Below, piece after piece: positions 1 through 12,346 of a stretch of 64,000 nt of DNA. Each line of letters opens with the position of its first letter. Position 1 is the first letter of the stretch. The notes under the pieces were generated by a model that was given only the letters and a program-made list of their open reading frames with translations, ran no database searches and was not told where the DNA came from. The position numbers and the translations under genes are program-made. The DNA is taken from the NCBI GenBank assembly GCA_014529385.2, contig CM043952.1:60840119-60904118 (forward strand). The letters are read 5' to 3'. The DNA comes from Adiantum capillus-veneris (lineage: Eukaryota > Streptophyta > Polypodiopsida > Polypodiales > Pteridaceae).

Positions 1-149
1 CTCTCTCTCTCTCCATAGTCAAAGACTCAAATGTCATTTGCATCGATGATAGACACATGCGGGTATGAATGTAAAATCCCTACAAAATTCAAGTCCTAAA
101 AATATCGCTTAGTTCTTGGATATCTTTGTGGTCTTGCTAAATGCGACTA

Positions 150-550
150 TAACTAGAGCACCTTCAACACCAATAGCTCTTCCCTTCTCGCACCCTTCCT
201 CTAACAAATAGCCTTTCCTTGGGCTCTCTGATATTCAAATTGATTTGAAAATGTATTCTTACGTGCCTTTTTAGCCTTTGACATGTGGATACTCTCCACA
301 AAGAAGTCAACATAGAGCACGCATGCATCTCAGCCACAAGACCTTGGATGGAACCACACTTCATCCTTGGCTTATAGTAAATATGGTCTAGATCTTCCAA
401 ATTACAAAACCATCTTTGATGATCTTGGTGATGTCCTGCCGTACTGAAAGTGAATTGGCCAAGGAAATCTCATTGACCTCATTGGGATTGGGCCATCACA
501 CATTTGAGAATGCTGGCTACCAGGCACTTCGGCAGCTTGAGAGAAACCAT
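150..550 (-). pseudogene. RPL19: Processed pseudogene of ribosomal protein eL19 (RPL19)
   Basis: eL19 is a component of the large subunit of the cytosolic ribosome. An ATG at 550 opens the frame [17 protein letters not shown], which matches the family N-terminus. After a frameshift near 490 comes PNEVNEISLANS and RQDITKIIKDGFVI, then PSKVLWLRCMRALC near 320. A third frame near 300-190 gives VESIHMSKAKKARKNTFSNQ, matching the C-terminal helix. The order follows eL19 from start to end with no intron. The basic middle segment and the segment before the C-terminal helix are deleted, and several stops are present. Plant RPL19 genes normally contain introns, so this is most likely a retrocopy. The identification rests on recalled family sequence. 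Confidence 0.8.
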
Positions 551-584
551 GGACTTCACGCGAGGTGACACTCACTATTCGCCC

Positions 585-585
<1 letters not shown>

Positions 586-676
<91 letters not shown>
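586..676. repeat. (CT)n microsatellite
   Basis: An uninterrupted CT dinucleotide run of about 90 bp just upstream of the eL19 pseudogene start. It reads as an artefactual Arg-Glu repeat in translation. Confidence 0.98.
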
Positions 677-679
<3 letters not shown>

Positions 680-760
680 AATGGACACATACTTAGGCCA
701 TGGCTCTGATTCTATCGATAGAGAGTACGTGGAATGCAGCTTGACAATGGGGACCACTAG

Positions 761-1073
761 AATGGTATAACCTCTCCATCACACAAGTGTGGTAGATTCG
801 TTATGCCATTTCCCTCTTAAATAACAGGTCTTGAGTTCAACTCTCCTTGTCGGATAGATCTTTAAGGTCACTCGGGATAGTTTCCTACAACCTTAAAATT
901 CTTGTGTGTGTGGGTGTGCTAATAAAGAGGAAAATGGTATAATCTTTTTATCACCAAAGTGTGGTAGATTGGTTATGCCATTTCCCTCTTGAATAAGAGG
1001 TCTTGAGTTCAACTCTCCTCGTCGGATAGATCTTTAAGGTCTCTTGGGATAGTTTCCTACGAAGTTAAAATTC
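761..1073 (+). repeat. Two direct copies of a tRNA-like (SINE-like) unit
   Basis: Two copies of about 140 bp start at 761 and 933, 172 bp apart. Each has a tRNA A-box-like TGGTAGATTGG (962-972 in the second copy) and a B-box-like GAGTTCAACTC (1005-1015) about 43 bp apart. This is the spacing of an RNA polymerase III internal promoter. A GT-rich stretch separates the copies. This fits a tRNA-derived SINE or a tandem duplication of one. No poly-A or poly-T tail is evident. Confidence 0.5.
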
Positions 1074-1076
1074 TCT

Positions 1077-1242
<166 letters not shown>

Positions 1243-1445
1243 AAATATACCGACTATAGTATCTTCTGAATGAGCAAGGAGAGGATCCCCATTGCAGCTC
1301 CAGCTCGAGCTTCGCCATTCTCGTCATCCTCATCGTCATCATCCAAACCTAAAAAGTTGATGGGAGCCCTATAAGAGAGCAGTTGCTCCGCCTGAACGTG
1401 CATTGTGTGCAGCTATGCTAGATTTTGCAGCTTCTTCATCACGAG

Positions 1446-1536
1446 GAAAACACACACACACACATAGAGAGAGAGAGAGAGAGAGATCGATTAGCATGCA
1501 ACCAGACGAGTAGCTGAGAGAAAGAGAGAGAGAGAG
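1446..1536. repeat. Short CA and GA arrays
   Basis: CA repeats (about 1450-1462), a TA, then GA repeats (about 1466-1486), with a second GA run near 1520-1536. A further GA run of about 40 bp lies at 1782-1822. Confidence 0.9.
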
Positions 1537-1779
1537 ATTCTCTTTAAACCTCATCCACTCACGGCTGGAGACACGGGGAAACGTCTCTTTGTGTTATTTG
1601 AGCGCAGAGGTTCCACTCTGCATCCATCGCTACTCTGCATCCATCGCTACAATATAGGCTTGATCCAAAGCTCGCAAAAACAATGAGAGCTGATCTGATG
1701 AGTCAACCGAAAGTGTTGAAGTGCGCGTCGTCACTCGATAATGGCCACGGCTCCATCTGCTCTAACCTCTCACATTATG

Positions 1780-1824
<45 letters not shown>

Positions 1825-1941
1825 ACATAGTCCTTGATGTATCTATACATGACAACATGGATGTGCGCGCGCGGGGGTCAGCAGGGGGGCGGGTCCGAAA
1901 CGAGTGTATGTCTAGTAACATGGAAAGAGATCAGAGGGGAG

Positions 1942-2331
<390 letters not shown>

Positions 2332-2333
2332 CT

Positions 2334-2438
<105 letters not shown>

Positions 2439-2482
2439 GCTGTAGCATGTCATTAGACAAGAAAAATAGTGACGTGAAACTA

Positions 2483-2518
2483 CCTGTAGCCATCCATGCT
2501 GGCGTGGATGGCTACAGG
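2483..2518. repeat. Perfect 14-bp hairpin
   Basis: CCTGTAGCCATCCA at 2483-2496 is the exact reverse complement of 2505-2518, with an 8-nt loop. Related hairpin sequences occur near 4116-4138 and 4262-4296. Confidence 0.9.
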
Positions 2519-2639
2519 CAGTTCATTTTTGGGATAATTACCAAAATACCCCTTTAATTTGTGGAAATTTCTAATACATAGCTACTAATAATCGCTCGTC
2601 TTTTTAAAAATTCAGTAGATGGGTATATTTCGCGTTTTA

Positions 2640-2665
2640 CCCCCCCCCCCCCTCCCCCCCCCTCC
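2640..2665. repeat. Poly-C tract
   Basis: A near-continuous cytosine run interrupted by single T residues, at the start of a pyrimidine-rich stretch to about 2750. G/C homopolymers recur across the window. Confidence 0.9.
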
Positions 2666-3047
2666 TCTGCTCGATCTGAGCCCGCCTCCCTTCTTCCTCC
2701 GCTTTATCCCTCCTGCCCTACCTCCCTTCCCCTCCTTTCCTCCTTGCACACAATTTCTTCCCCACTCTGCATCCAAGACACCTTGCCTATAGACAGTGTT
2801 TTCGTTGTGCACGCACATACAGAATTGAAGCGAGGAGGGAGAATATGCATGAGAGAGAGAGAGAGAGAGACGGCCTTCACTACAACGACAGCATTGAGGG
2901 AAGGAAAGAGAGAATGGCCTTCGCAGGCTTCTGTGCATGCGACAGAGAGGGAAAAACGTGGTTTGCAAAAACTTTGTTGCGCATGCGACAAAGAGAGAAC
3001 GAGAGAATTCACACCACACATGTCTGCAACGAGTCGCCTCCCGAAAT

Positions 3048-3115
<68 letters not shown>
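3048..3115. repeat. (GA)n microsatellite
   Basis: About 68 bp of GA. A shorter GA run lies at 2851-2870. Confidence 0.97.
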
Positions 3116-3118
<3 letters not shown>

Positions 3119-4097
3119 TTACGACTAGAAAGAGGAAATCTGTAAAAGATTATGCATATTTTTTTATAAAAAATTGAACCACCTACTACCTTTCAAATTT
3201 AAAAAACTCCACATGCCACAATGGTACATACTGGCTCCGCTGATATTATATTCATCGGATACTCATCAGATTCCAATTCTGAGTTGAGATCTCTCTGAAG
3301 AGAGTAAAAGGCAGATGAGGAGTTCGAACGCGCAACATAATTATGGTACGACCTCACAATGTTCTCGTAGCCAACACAGCATGCAATAGGTGTTGCGATG
3401 TTGAGCACAATTCCCTACATATAAAAAATAGCATGAACCTCTTGTTCCCCCATAGCTGCCAGTTCCCTGCGCGACAGGATGCAGAGCAGCTGTAGCATGT
3501 GGCTGGAGCATGAGCAGCCAAATTTGCCTCGCATCTCCCCTTTCACTCAGACGTTTGTCTACAAACTTCGACACCTCCCATTTAGCTTCGAAATGGATCT
3601 CGCATGATTCTATAGTTTTTCCGATTTTCCCCAACTGGGTACCCCCTACTTTGTCATAAATTCCCAAAATGCCTTTCAAATTTTCCAAAATTCCCAAAAT
3701 ACCCCTAGTTGTGAGAGTAAATTTTTCCTAAGATTAAAAAAATTGTAGCTTTTCATAAGAAGATTGATTGTCTATCAATACAAGATACTTAAACTAGAAT
3801 TTGAGCTAGTTATGTAGGTTTTGGAGATGAATTGCTTCATTATTTTTAGACATAATTGTCTTTTTTTGGGAGGTAATTTGTGACAAATTACATGCTAAGC
3901 ACTAAAAACGGAACTCCATTGTCAAAAAAGAATAAAGATTAGGAAATTGTGAACAATCCAACTAAAATAGATATAAGGGTATTTTGTGAATTTTTGAAAT
4001 TTGAGGTGTATTTTGGGACTTTCCACAAATTAGAGGGGTATTTTGGTGATTTTCCCTTCATTTTTTGAACGATCGTGCCAATGTTTGCAGGAGTGAC

Positions 4098-4345
4098 AGG
4101 TAAAGATTTCCATTCCACGCCGGTGCGGATGGCTATAGGCAATTCCATTATGCACCAAATAATTTTCTTTGTTACATGTGGCACTCATAGAAGGCAAATG
4201 AAACAACCTCGCTAGCTACCTGTAGAAACTCATACGTAAAGATTTCCATTAGAAACTTGCATGTAGCCATTCGCACCGGTTTAGATGGCTACAGCCACTT
4301 CCATTATGTACCAAATAACTTTCTTGTCACATGTGGGTACTCTTA
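4098..4345 (+). repeat. Direct duplication carrying the GTAGCCAT hairpin
   Basis: Two copies beginning GTAAAGATTTCCATT (about 4098 and 4220) share the hairpin region, then TTCCATTATG, ACCAAATAA and ACATGTGG. In the second copy TGTAGCCAT and ATGGCTACA form a 9-bp stem. This is the same hairpin family as at 2483. Confidence 0.65.
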
Positions 4346-4809
4346 CAAGGCAAGTTGAATACCCTAGCTAACACACATAGACAATGAGCCGAAGAAAATG
4401 AAGGTCTCATCTCACTATAAAGTGTTCATGATGCCTCCTCGTGATCTAAAGTTCAAGACATTTAAGTGTCATTCTTGCCTCTAATAAAAGGAATTTATTT
4501 TTCTTCTCGAGGAGGTTTCCCTGAACAACAAACGTCTCTTGCAATGTAGCTTCTTGCCACAAGTTGTGCACAAACATAAAATTGGGCATGTCCAAGGAGC
4601 AGACATATGTGACACGACCCACAATGTTTCATTCACATCATTTGAATGATGATAGATGTCTTGTTTCTATTCTAATGTACTTGCTTACTAAGACTTTATT
4701 TGTACCCCACAATGTCAACTTAGTTAATGGCTAGAGATACAACCATTGCAAGCATCAACTTAGTTGATGGCTAGAGACACAACCATTGCAATAGGCCCTC
4801 TTATCCAAT

Positions 4810-4942
<133 letters not shown>

Positions 4943-4952
4943 AGCTCTATAT

Positions 4953-5936
4953 TTAAGATAAAGTCGCTCGTTTTTTTCCTTGCTTGAAAATATTTGCTCG
5001 CCATTTGGTAAGACTTGTGTCATCATGAGAAAGATAAACTAGACTTGGAAAGGTAAATCTATCACTTGTAGGCTCAGATTGTACTGAGACCCCTTGAAAA
5101 ACAACATATGAAGGATCCATTGGGCTTACCGAGGGAGTCTTCATTTGCGATAAGGTTGGTTTCTTAGCCTTCCTGTATCCAAGAATCTCATGAGACCCGT
5201 TGAAGGCATGTGGATCCCCTTGTCCTGCCTCTTCTGCTCAATAACCATATATAACATCACAAACTCTTTTTTGTTGATCCTCTATGCTAGTAACACCCGT
5301 TGTGGATTTTAAGATATCTAAGAAACCCACTTGATAGGTGTGACCCGTGTATTGGTCCAACAGAGTCTCCGTTTGTAGTTCATAGTCCTAGTTTTCATTT
5401 AGAAACTCTCCATCTAGGATTGGGGTGCTAGGGGTGTCCTTTGAACTAGATTCAATGTGGATCTCTATGGGTTGACCCTTAGTGGTTGCTAATTCAGGAG
5501 CACTCGATTGCTCACCTAGCATGAATGTTGACATAGAGGCCGTCGCTTTTAGCTCTCTCCTTTGCTCTGCCTTGCCTTGGCTCTTGATATCCTTTTCCCT
5601 AGCCTCAATTATATATCACTCAACCTCTTGCACTTTGGTAAGGCTTCTACCATCAGGTAGTATAACCTCGGAGGGGAATAACTATGAAGAATCAGGGGGT
5701 GCAGTGAATGGGGTATTCACATGCACACTCTCCATGAGCATGGAGTCTACATTGGTCATGAATGGTGAATCTACTTCCCCACCCCCATCGTTTACATCGT
5801 TAGCTCCATGTTTAAAGTGAGTGGCTCTACTCAAAGTCTCCTTTAAGTGGCTAAATATGCTCATCCCGGACCATGGGCCAATGGCATGCATGTCTTGGCT
5901 TGAACTATTGGGACTAGGCATTGAGTAACCTTCCAT
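4953..5936 (-). pseudogene. Decayed single-frame ORF of an LTR-type element, family not recognised
   Basis: On the minus strand one frame runs for about 330 codons from 5936 to 4953 with only four internal stops (TAG, TGA, TAG, TGA) and no internal frameshift. It is rich in Ser, Thr, Glu and Lys and contains EAREKDIKSQGKAEQRRELK, typical of a basic/acidic gag-like or linker region. No zinc knuckle or enzyme motif is seen. It lies just downstream, on the same strand, of a primer-site-like sequence and LTR fragment at 6185-6360, which suggests an internal region of an LTR retrotransposon. A related frame continues with a shift toward 6200. TAG and TGA stops fit decay by cytosine deamination. 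Confidence 0.5.
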
Positions 5937-6184
5937 GATGTCTAGTAAGAGGAAGAGCCACTAGACGTAATATGTGGGTCCTGAGTGGTACTACCTTGGG
6001 TTTTCACTGAGGACCTAGAGCCTAATGTGGAGGAATAATGAGTGCCTGTTTAAATGGAGGCACTCTCTATGTAATCGTCCTCATGCACACGACCAGAGTG
6101 TAGGTGCATGTGACCTCAACACTCTAGAAGTGTTGGTGAGTGCCAGTGAAGGCTGCTCACCTAGTTTTTTTGGCGTTTGCATCC

Positions 6185-6360
6185 CAAATTTTTTCCACAC
6201 TGGGAACCTCTAGGGCTCTAGTACCATAGGCAATACATGTAAGTGAAGTACCAACTCAAGCTGGGATTTCTCTTCCAGCTTAAGATTTTACATTGTGACA
6301 CTTTTGAAATTTTTTTCAGCATTTCATTTCTGTAACCTTGGGGGGTCATATGATACCATT
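6185..6360 (-). mobile_element. LTR fragment with primer-binding-site-like sequence
   Basis: The reverse complement of this segment matches 41320-41500 closely, so it is a dispersed element end. On the minus strand it reads TATGGTACTAGAGCCCTAG, which resembles the initiator-tRNA-Met primer site of plant LTR elements with a CT/TC swap. Similarity ends near 6360. The LTR would extend to the right and the internal region to the left. Confidence 0.45.
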
Positions 6361-6919
6361 ACCCTCCCCAAGTTCATCACACTAGTAAACTCCCTTTATA
6401 ATACTTAAGCTAAAGGTCGATAGGGACTAAGCCCACTAGAAAACCGTGATACATTGCACACAATGTTTCTTAAATCAGATTAAGAACCTACAGTACTAGT
6501 CAGACTCCTTGATTCTTAAACCTAGACAAGGGATTATGACAAAAAATTATATAGAATCTAATGTTTAATCTAAGCAAATGTGTTGAATGATGTGCTACCA
6601 ATTACATTTAAAGCAGAAAAACATGGATGCAAAAAAAAAAAGACAAGGGGCAATGATAATGGACAAGAAACACCTGTTTGTGTTGATGATCGTGCTCAAT
6701 TCAAAGAGTGAACGAGACAAAGATTCTATGAAGGTCAAAATTACAATTTTGCAATGCATTCTTGTACTAGAAAACACAAGGAATACCTCTAGAAGGCACA
6801 TCAATGGGAAGAGGAACCAACCTTTATTGAACACAAACAAAACACATCAAGAACCCTAACCTAATTATTTGCACCCCCACGAAAATAGGATATCTAATAG
6901 TTGGGCAGGTAACCCTAGG
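6361..6919. other. Intergenic stretch, nothing assigned
   Basis: AT-rich sequence with open stretches on both strands near 6587-6859. These show no recognisable motif and lie on opposite strands at the same place, so I do not call a gene. It may be residual LTR sequence. Confidence 0.4.
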
Positions 6920-7463
6920 TATGGGCTTCATCTCAATAGCTTCTGAGGACAGAATCTACATTAGGAAGGGAGGCATGTTAACCCTCATGGATACCCTATC
7001 AACTTTAACGGACGCCTTCTTTTATTTTATCATTTATTTGAGTCATGGACTGGGCTTGTCAGTCCAATAGGTGTGTAGGTGATCGCCGATGAGAGCCACA
7101 CCACTTATCTTATTTTTATAGTATTTTTACAATGATCGGCCACTGTGGGAGCCCATGTGTGAATGGGTTAAACTCTTGGGCAAAAAGACTCAACACCTGG
7201 TGGACTTTATACTTTTAGATTCTACATGAAAAAATATATCCATTGATATATAACATGCTAGTTTATTTTACATGTAACACATGAAGATGGGGCTTGTAAA
7301 GTGCTACTAAAGGAATGTCTAAGACACCCCTTTTTGGTACCACCAATACATTCTTTGGTCCTCTTATAAAAGGTCTATTTTGACCTAAAATCCTCATTTT
7401 GGGAGGTGCATGCTTAGAAGTGCTCTTGCTCCATCTCTGTCTCCTTCTCCTTCCTGTGCTCAC

Positions 7464-7550
<87 letters not shown>

Positions 7551-7620
7551 GGCAAGTTCCCAACCTCCGACACGTGTGGTAAAGCGCATACATTTCCATT
7601 GCAATTATGTCGACGTCAAC
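6920..7620 (+). repeat. Dispersed repeat shared with 42030-42670
   Basis: Two blocks recur in the same order and orientation at 42030-42265 and 42270-42670. The first (6920-7180) contains CATCTCAATAGCTTCTGAGG and AATAGGTGTGTAGGTGAT. The second (about 7340-7610) contains a GTGCTCACGG...microsatellite...CCTCCGACA junction. Here the microsatellite is (GT)n and at 42 kb it is G-run plus (GA)n. The 42-kb copy leads into a LINE reverse transcriptase fragment, so this may be upstream LINE-associated sequence. Confidence 0.65.
7466..7547. repeat. (GT)n microsatellite
   Basis: About 82 bp of uninterrupted GT. Confidence 0.98.
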
Positions 7621-8800
7621 ATCCTCAATGAAATTGCATCACACAGGATATAAGAGACATTGTGTTTGCTTTTTGACAAACGGAGATGCAAGTGTCCCCA
7701 AACAAAAAGGATGTGTGTCAAAAGCGTCTAGGGCAAAAATCTTACATAAAGCATCCAATACATTTGTTTGACGAGTCCTAGGTATGCTTTAAAAGTTCTT
7801 GAATTATTTTGTTCTCTTGCATGCTCTAGTATAGGTACAATGTGTATAGGTAGTAACTGCATTTATGTAGTATTACGTGATGTATAATGTTGTTTGTGAA
7901 GCCCCGGAGGTGTGTACGTTCCAAAAGGCAATCTTTTGGTACTCTTGGAGCACCAACATAAACTCAAATATATATTACTATCACCATAGCAAGCACCATA
8001 GATATAGTATATACAAACTCTTCAACCACCAATATATATTCATGGATCTCCTAAAATACTTAGAACCATGAAGAATACCTTCACATTGGGTAGAAGCTAG
8101 CATAAGGTCAAACAAGTACTTCAAGTATACATAAAGGCAAAAGAAAGTGCATTGGGCCAAAGTGCATAGACTAGGTACTTCAACACTACCAATTTTCCTA
8201 CATGTACCTTGTAAAATATATTACATCAAAGATTACCTAGAGTACCTACATGTAGATGCTAGTAATACTACTATGTCAAAGGGGTTGGTGCTCAAAAGCA
8301 CCAATGTAATCTCATAAGTTCTATTAGGGTCCTCCTGGACAATGAATGTACATTTAATGGTAGATTAAAACAACCTTTGTAAACTCATAGGTCCTTTACA
8401 ACTATGATAGTACATACCAATAGGCTCTCTTGGGCTACTTGGAAGCTTCAAAAGTACCTTGAGATTAGGTAGAAGATATCATTCGACCACAAACATGTAC
8501 TTTAGGAATACAAACTCTAGGTATATAGGTACTTTAAATGTACTCTCTGAGGTACTTATTAAATTATCAATTTCAAGGACTTAGGTACTTTGCAAAAATT
8601 GATGCTTCATAAAGTACCAGTTACAATGGCTTAGGTACTTTAGTACCTAACAAAAGGTTTAAAAGAGTACCATGTTAGGTAGCATGTTCAATTTCCATTG
8701 AGCAAATCTCCAAACTTTTAGAGAAACATTTTAGGAAATCTATAAGTATTTGGAAAAAAACACTATATATCTAAGTGCTCGAAAAAAACCGTAGGTTAAG
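7621..8800. other. AT-rich gene-free stretch with recurring GGTACTT motif
   Basis: No coding signal is seen. TAGGTACTT or its complement AAGTACC recurs irregularly between about 8090 and 8680, often after CTTAGG or ACTT, which suggests an old degenerate short-period repeat. Confidence 0.55.
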
Positions 8801-9800
8801 TGTCATCCCACCTACAAATTTTGAGGTTTACATCTAAATTCTGAATTTGAAGGTGAGAAAACCTACAAAGTTCATAGAAAATAGCAGGATGAACTACAAA
8901 TCAAAGGGGAGGCATACAATCATCATTATACACACAAACTAAGAAACTCAAATATAAAAATCTTCAATTATAGTAAATTTGTCTCTGAAAGTTTATAATA
9001 TGTAGGTTTTTCAAATTTTAATTTTTTGTGGGATTCTCCAAGAGCCTTTGATGGCAACCTCCAAATTTTGTAAAAGCCTTCAAATTTTAAAGGCAAATCT
9101 CCAAATTTTAGAGAAAAAATTTAAGAAAATTGCGTAAAACCTTCAAATATACTTTTCTCATATGTAGGGTTTCCAAGTTTTGAAAACTACACTATATATC
9201 CAAGTGTTGGTGCTAGGGAAAAGGTTAGGTTTAATGTAATACCACCTACAAATTTTAAATCCTAGATTTGAAGGTGAGAAAACCCATGAAGTTTGAAGAA
9301 AAGCATTGTGTATCCAGATGCTTGAAAAACCCTAGGTTTGATGTAATCCCACCTACAAATTTTGAGGTTTACCTCTAAATTTTAATTTGAAGGTGAGAAT
9401 GCCTATGATGTTAAAAGGGAAAAACCTAGGTCTAGTGTAATCCCACCCACAAATTCTAAAATTTAAAATTTACCTTTAAATTCTAATTTAGGTGACAACA
9501 CCTACAAAGCTCAAAGAAATTTAGTGCAAAAACCTTTAAACAAAGTCAACAGTTTATTTTGCCTTCCATTGTTGTTAACTTGCAATTGTTCACCACCCGT
9601 CCTAGATTTTCTCCTGGATTTGTAAACTTGGGCTCACTCTAAAGTTGAAGCTGAAGTTGAGAACACCTACAAAGTTTAGAGACATTTGGCGCAAAAACCC
9701 TTAAACAAAGTCAATAGTTTTACACCGCCTTTCGTCGTTGTTAACTTGCAATTGCTCGTCACCCGTCCTAGATTTTCTCTTGGATTCGTCAACTAGGCTC
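8800..9800 (+). repeat. Degenerate repeats of about 100 bp plus a 165-bp direct duplication
   Basis: Units containing CCCACCTACAAATTTT...GAAGGTGAGAAAACC recur near 8806, 9240, 9345 and 9440. A block with AAACAAAGTCAA...CACCCGTCCTAGATTTTCTC is duplicated at about 9485-9630 and 9650-9800. A related GAATTTGAAGGTGAGAAAAC stretch appears near 53670. Confidence 0.7.
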
Positions 9801-9914
9801 ACACGCCTTTTTGCGTGATTGGCTATGGGGACAACTACTCTCTCCCTTCCCCCCGCCCCAACCTAAATCCCCACATACCCTCTCATTCTCTCTCGCCAGT
9901 TAGTAAAACTCTCT

Positions 9915-9917
<3 letters not shown>

Positions 9918-9992
<75 letters not shown>

Positions 9993-10088
9993 CGACCTTG
10001 GGTATGTACACGGGCTTGCTTAGCTAGATTGGACTATATCACAATCGCATTGTAAGTTAAGATTTGAGTCTCATACACACACATAGCC

Positions 10089-10161
<73 letters not shown>

Positions 10162-10418
10162 CACATGAACACACATAACATGGACTTGAACATACACACA
10201 AGTAGACGTTGCAGGTCAAGATTGGTCGGAGACCTTCAAGTGTCGAGGCCGTCGAGCTATAGTTATTTCATGGAGTTCCAAACTTGGATGGTTGTGCAAT
10301 TTCCGTGAATGACACGTGGGAGACCTCTCCTTGCTTGGAAAATCTAAACTCCATTATATATGTTTAGGTTTACTTTAAAATGATTTCGATCGAGAAAAAA
10401 TGTTTTGGCACTCTCTTT

Positions 10419-10468
<50 letters not shown>

Positions 10469-10469
10469 A

Positions 10470-10500
<31 letters not shown>
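9918..10500. repeat. Three compound (CT)n(CA)n microsatellites
   Basis: CT-to-CA arrays occur at about 9918-9990, 10094-10158 and 10420-10500, each with CT on the 5' side. Short unique spacers separate them. Confidence 0.97.
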
Positions 10501-10504
<4 letters not shown>

Positions 10505-10621
10505 TTGCCTTTCCTTTTTGGGGCTATTCGAGACCACTACTCGATTAAAATCAAGATTTAATGTATTAATTCATAATCTTAGCCAGATTTCAAGAACGTC
10601 ATGAAGTGAATTGGTAAAATT

Positions 10622-10668
10622 TTAGCTTACACACTAACAATTTCTTAAGTTCTAAACTTTTATGGGGC

Positions 10669-10716
<48 letters not shown>

Positions 10717-10778
10717 AACCTGTGTTAAGTTAGCGTACACACTAACAATTTCTTAAGTTCTAAACTTTTATGGCAGTA

Positions 10779-10831
<53 letters not shown>

Positions 10832-10840
10832 GAACCTGTG
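10622..10840 (+). repeat. Direct duplication ending in microsatellite
   Basis: TACACACTAACAATTTCTTA...TTTTATGG...CAGTAG occurs at about 10629 and 10736. The first copy is followed by (GA)n and the second by (GT)n(GA)n, both ending in GGAACCTGTGTTA. Period is about 108 bp. Confidence 0.85.
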
Positions 10841-11029
10841 TTAGCTCGAGCAAGTAGAGGATGGGTTTCCAAAGTAGTAATGCTTCAAACCTAAGCTTTG
10901 AGATTCACATTATGCACAGACAAAGACCAAACTAACTAAAACCAAACAAGACCTGACTATGAATAATAAATATTATATAACATTACATATACTCTATATT
11001 ATGTACGACGAGGGATAATATGCATAATT

Positions 11030-11412
11030 AACTGGTATTGAATTGTACTAGTATTGGTATTGTACTCGTATTGTACTGATACAAGTATTGTATTGTACCG
11101 GTACTAGTATTGAGTTGTACTGGCAGTCCCAGTACAGTACCAGTACCATTACAATACCAGTACCCGTAGAGTACCAGTACTAGGACAATAAACATGAAAA
11201 TTTGAGTACATTATAGTATCCGTATTAGTATACCAATACTCGTACCAGTATACCAGTACTCCTGTAGAAGTTAGTATACCAGTAGCAGTACCAATACTAG
11301 TATGGTCAGTACACTACAATATTAGTACTATTACAATACCAATACCCGTACAGTACCAGTACTAGTGCAGTAAAAAAGAAATTCTGAGTACCATACCAAT
11401 ACCAATACCAAT
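11030..11412 (-). repeat. GGTAYT hexamer-like array, copy 1
   Basis: Degenerate tandem motif built from GGTACT and GGTATT and their complements AGTACC and AATACC. The favoured strand switches within the array. Homologous arrays lie at 19970-20750 and 25500-25780, with a remnant at 15530-15575. Confidence 0.85.
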
Positions 11413-12276
11413 CCTAATCAAAGTTAACAAATTAAGATAAGCCCACAATTGAGGATGTGTTCCCATATGCATAACACAATTTTTCTTATGTCCCAATCTG
11501 TCTAGTAGAGCATTCATCTCAGCATAGCTTATATAAAGATTACTTATCTTTGTATGCATCATGTACAAAGAACTCACTACCAAAGATTCTCACCATGCAA
11601 ACAAAAAAAGAACAATTCCTAGCATCTATCAGGCATATATCGTCAAGGTCATGAAACGAGTTCTTTGGCCGTTTGCAAGCATTCAGAACAATGAGCATTT
11701 TGCTCATAAGAAAAAAAATCAATTATCTCAACATGTTACATCATTCCATCCACTCTAGGTAAGACTAGGTCGTGTGGATAAAGTTCTCCTGTTTTACAGT
11801 GAGAGCCTCCAATCACCAAACAAACACTTAATGCAATCAAAGGGACAATCAAAACCTCCATACAACAACAAGCAAATGCCGATTGCTCAAAATATTTGAC
11901 GGCCACTATTGGGAAGCGGAGCCGTTCACTCCTTTTGATGTAAATCTTAGGCATTAAACCTTGTTCAATATGAAGTTGTAGATAAATCTGATTGGGAAGT
12001 TCGTTGGACAACAATGTCACGCTACCTAGTCCTGAAAAGCATGGCATCCACAATATAAATGTCAACATGGATGCTCAAATTTTCCTATGTGTACTCCTCA
12101 ACCTCTTCAGATGTGATATGCCCTCTCTTAGCTTTTACACTCATGACAAGCCAAACATGAGTTTGCATCTCAAGGATCCATATCAACTTCAAGATCATCA
12201 AATTTAAACTCCATTGAAACCTAGGACTCCAATCTAACCACGACATTAAGTAGCACAGGGCATTTAAAAAAAGGGG

Positions 12277-12277
<1 letters not shown>

Positions 12278-12318
<41 letters not shown>

Positions 12319-12345
12319 TTGTTGTGTGTGTGTGTGTGTGTGTGT
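12278..12345. repeat. Poly-G tract and short (TG)n
   Basis: A guanine run of more than 30 bp, TTTTGT, then about 22 bp of TG. It sits at the 3' end of the minus-strand SINE-like stretch and may be its tail. Confidence 0.9.
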
Positions 12346-12346
12346 C

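Larger units (their letters stand above)
2483..4140. mobile_element. Candidate terminal-inverted-repeat element or MITE-like derivative
   Basis: The left end (2483-2570) and the right end (about 4010-4140, reverse complement) share two blocks: the TAGCCATCC...GGCGTGGA hairpin block, and ACCAAAATACCCC followed by TAATTTGTGGAAA. The interior holds C-rich and GA-rich tracts and AT-rich sequence with no transposase. A minus-strand open stretch at 3199-3697 is not recognisable. No target duplication could be assigned, so the boundaries are approximate and the element class is open. Confidence 0.35.

Noticed and set aside
3199-3697. Minus-strand ORFs of 69 and 118 codons considered as ribosomal-protein-like
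   Set aside because: I looked for similarity to acidic ribosomal protein P0 and other known proteins but could not find convincing residue agreement.
7399-7653. Cys-Val repeat ORFs
   Set aside because: They come from the (GT)n array in different frames.
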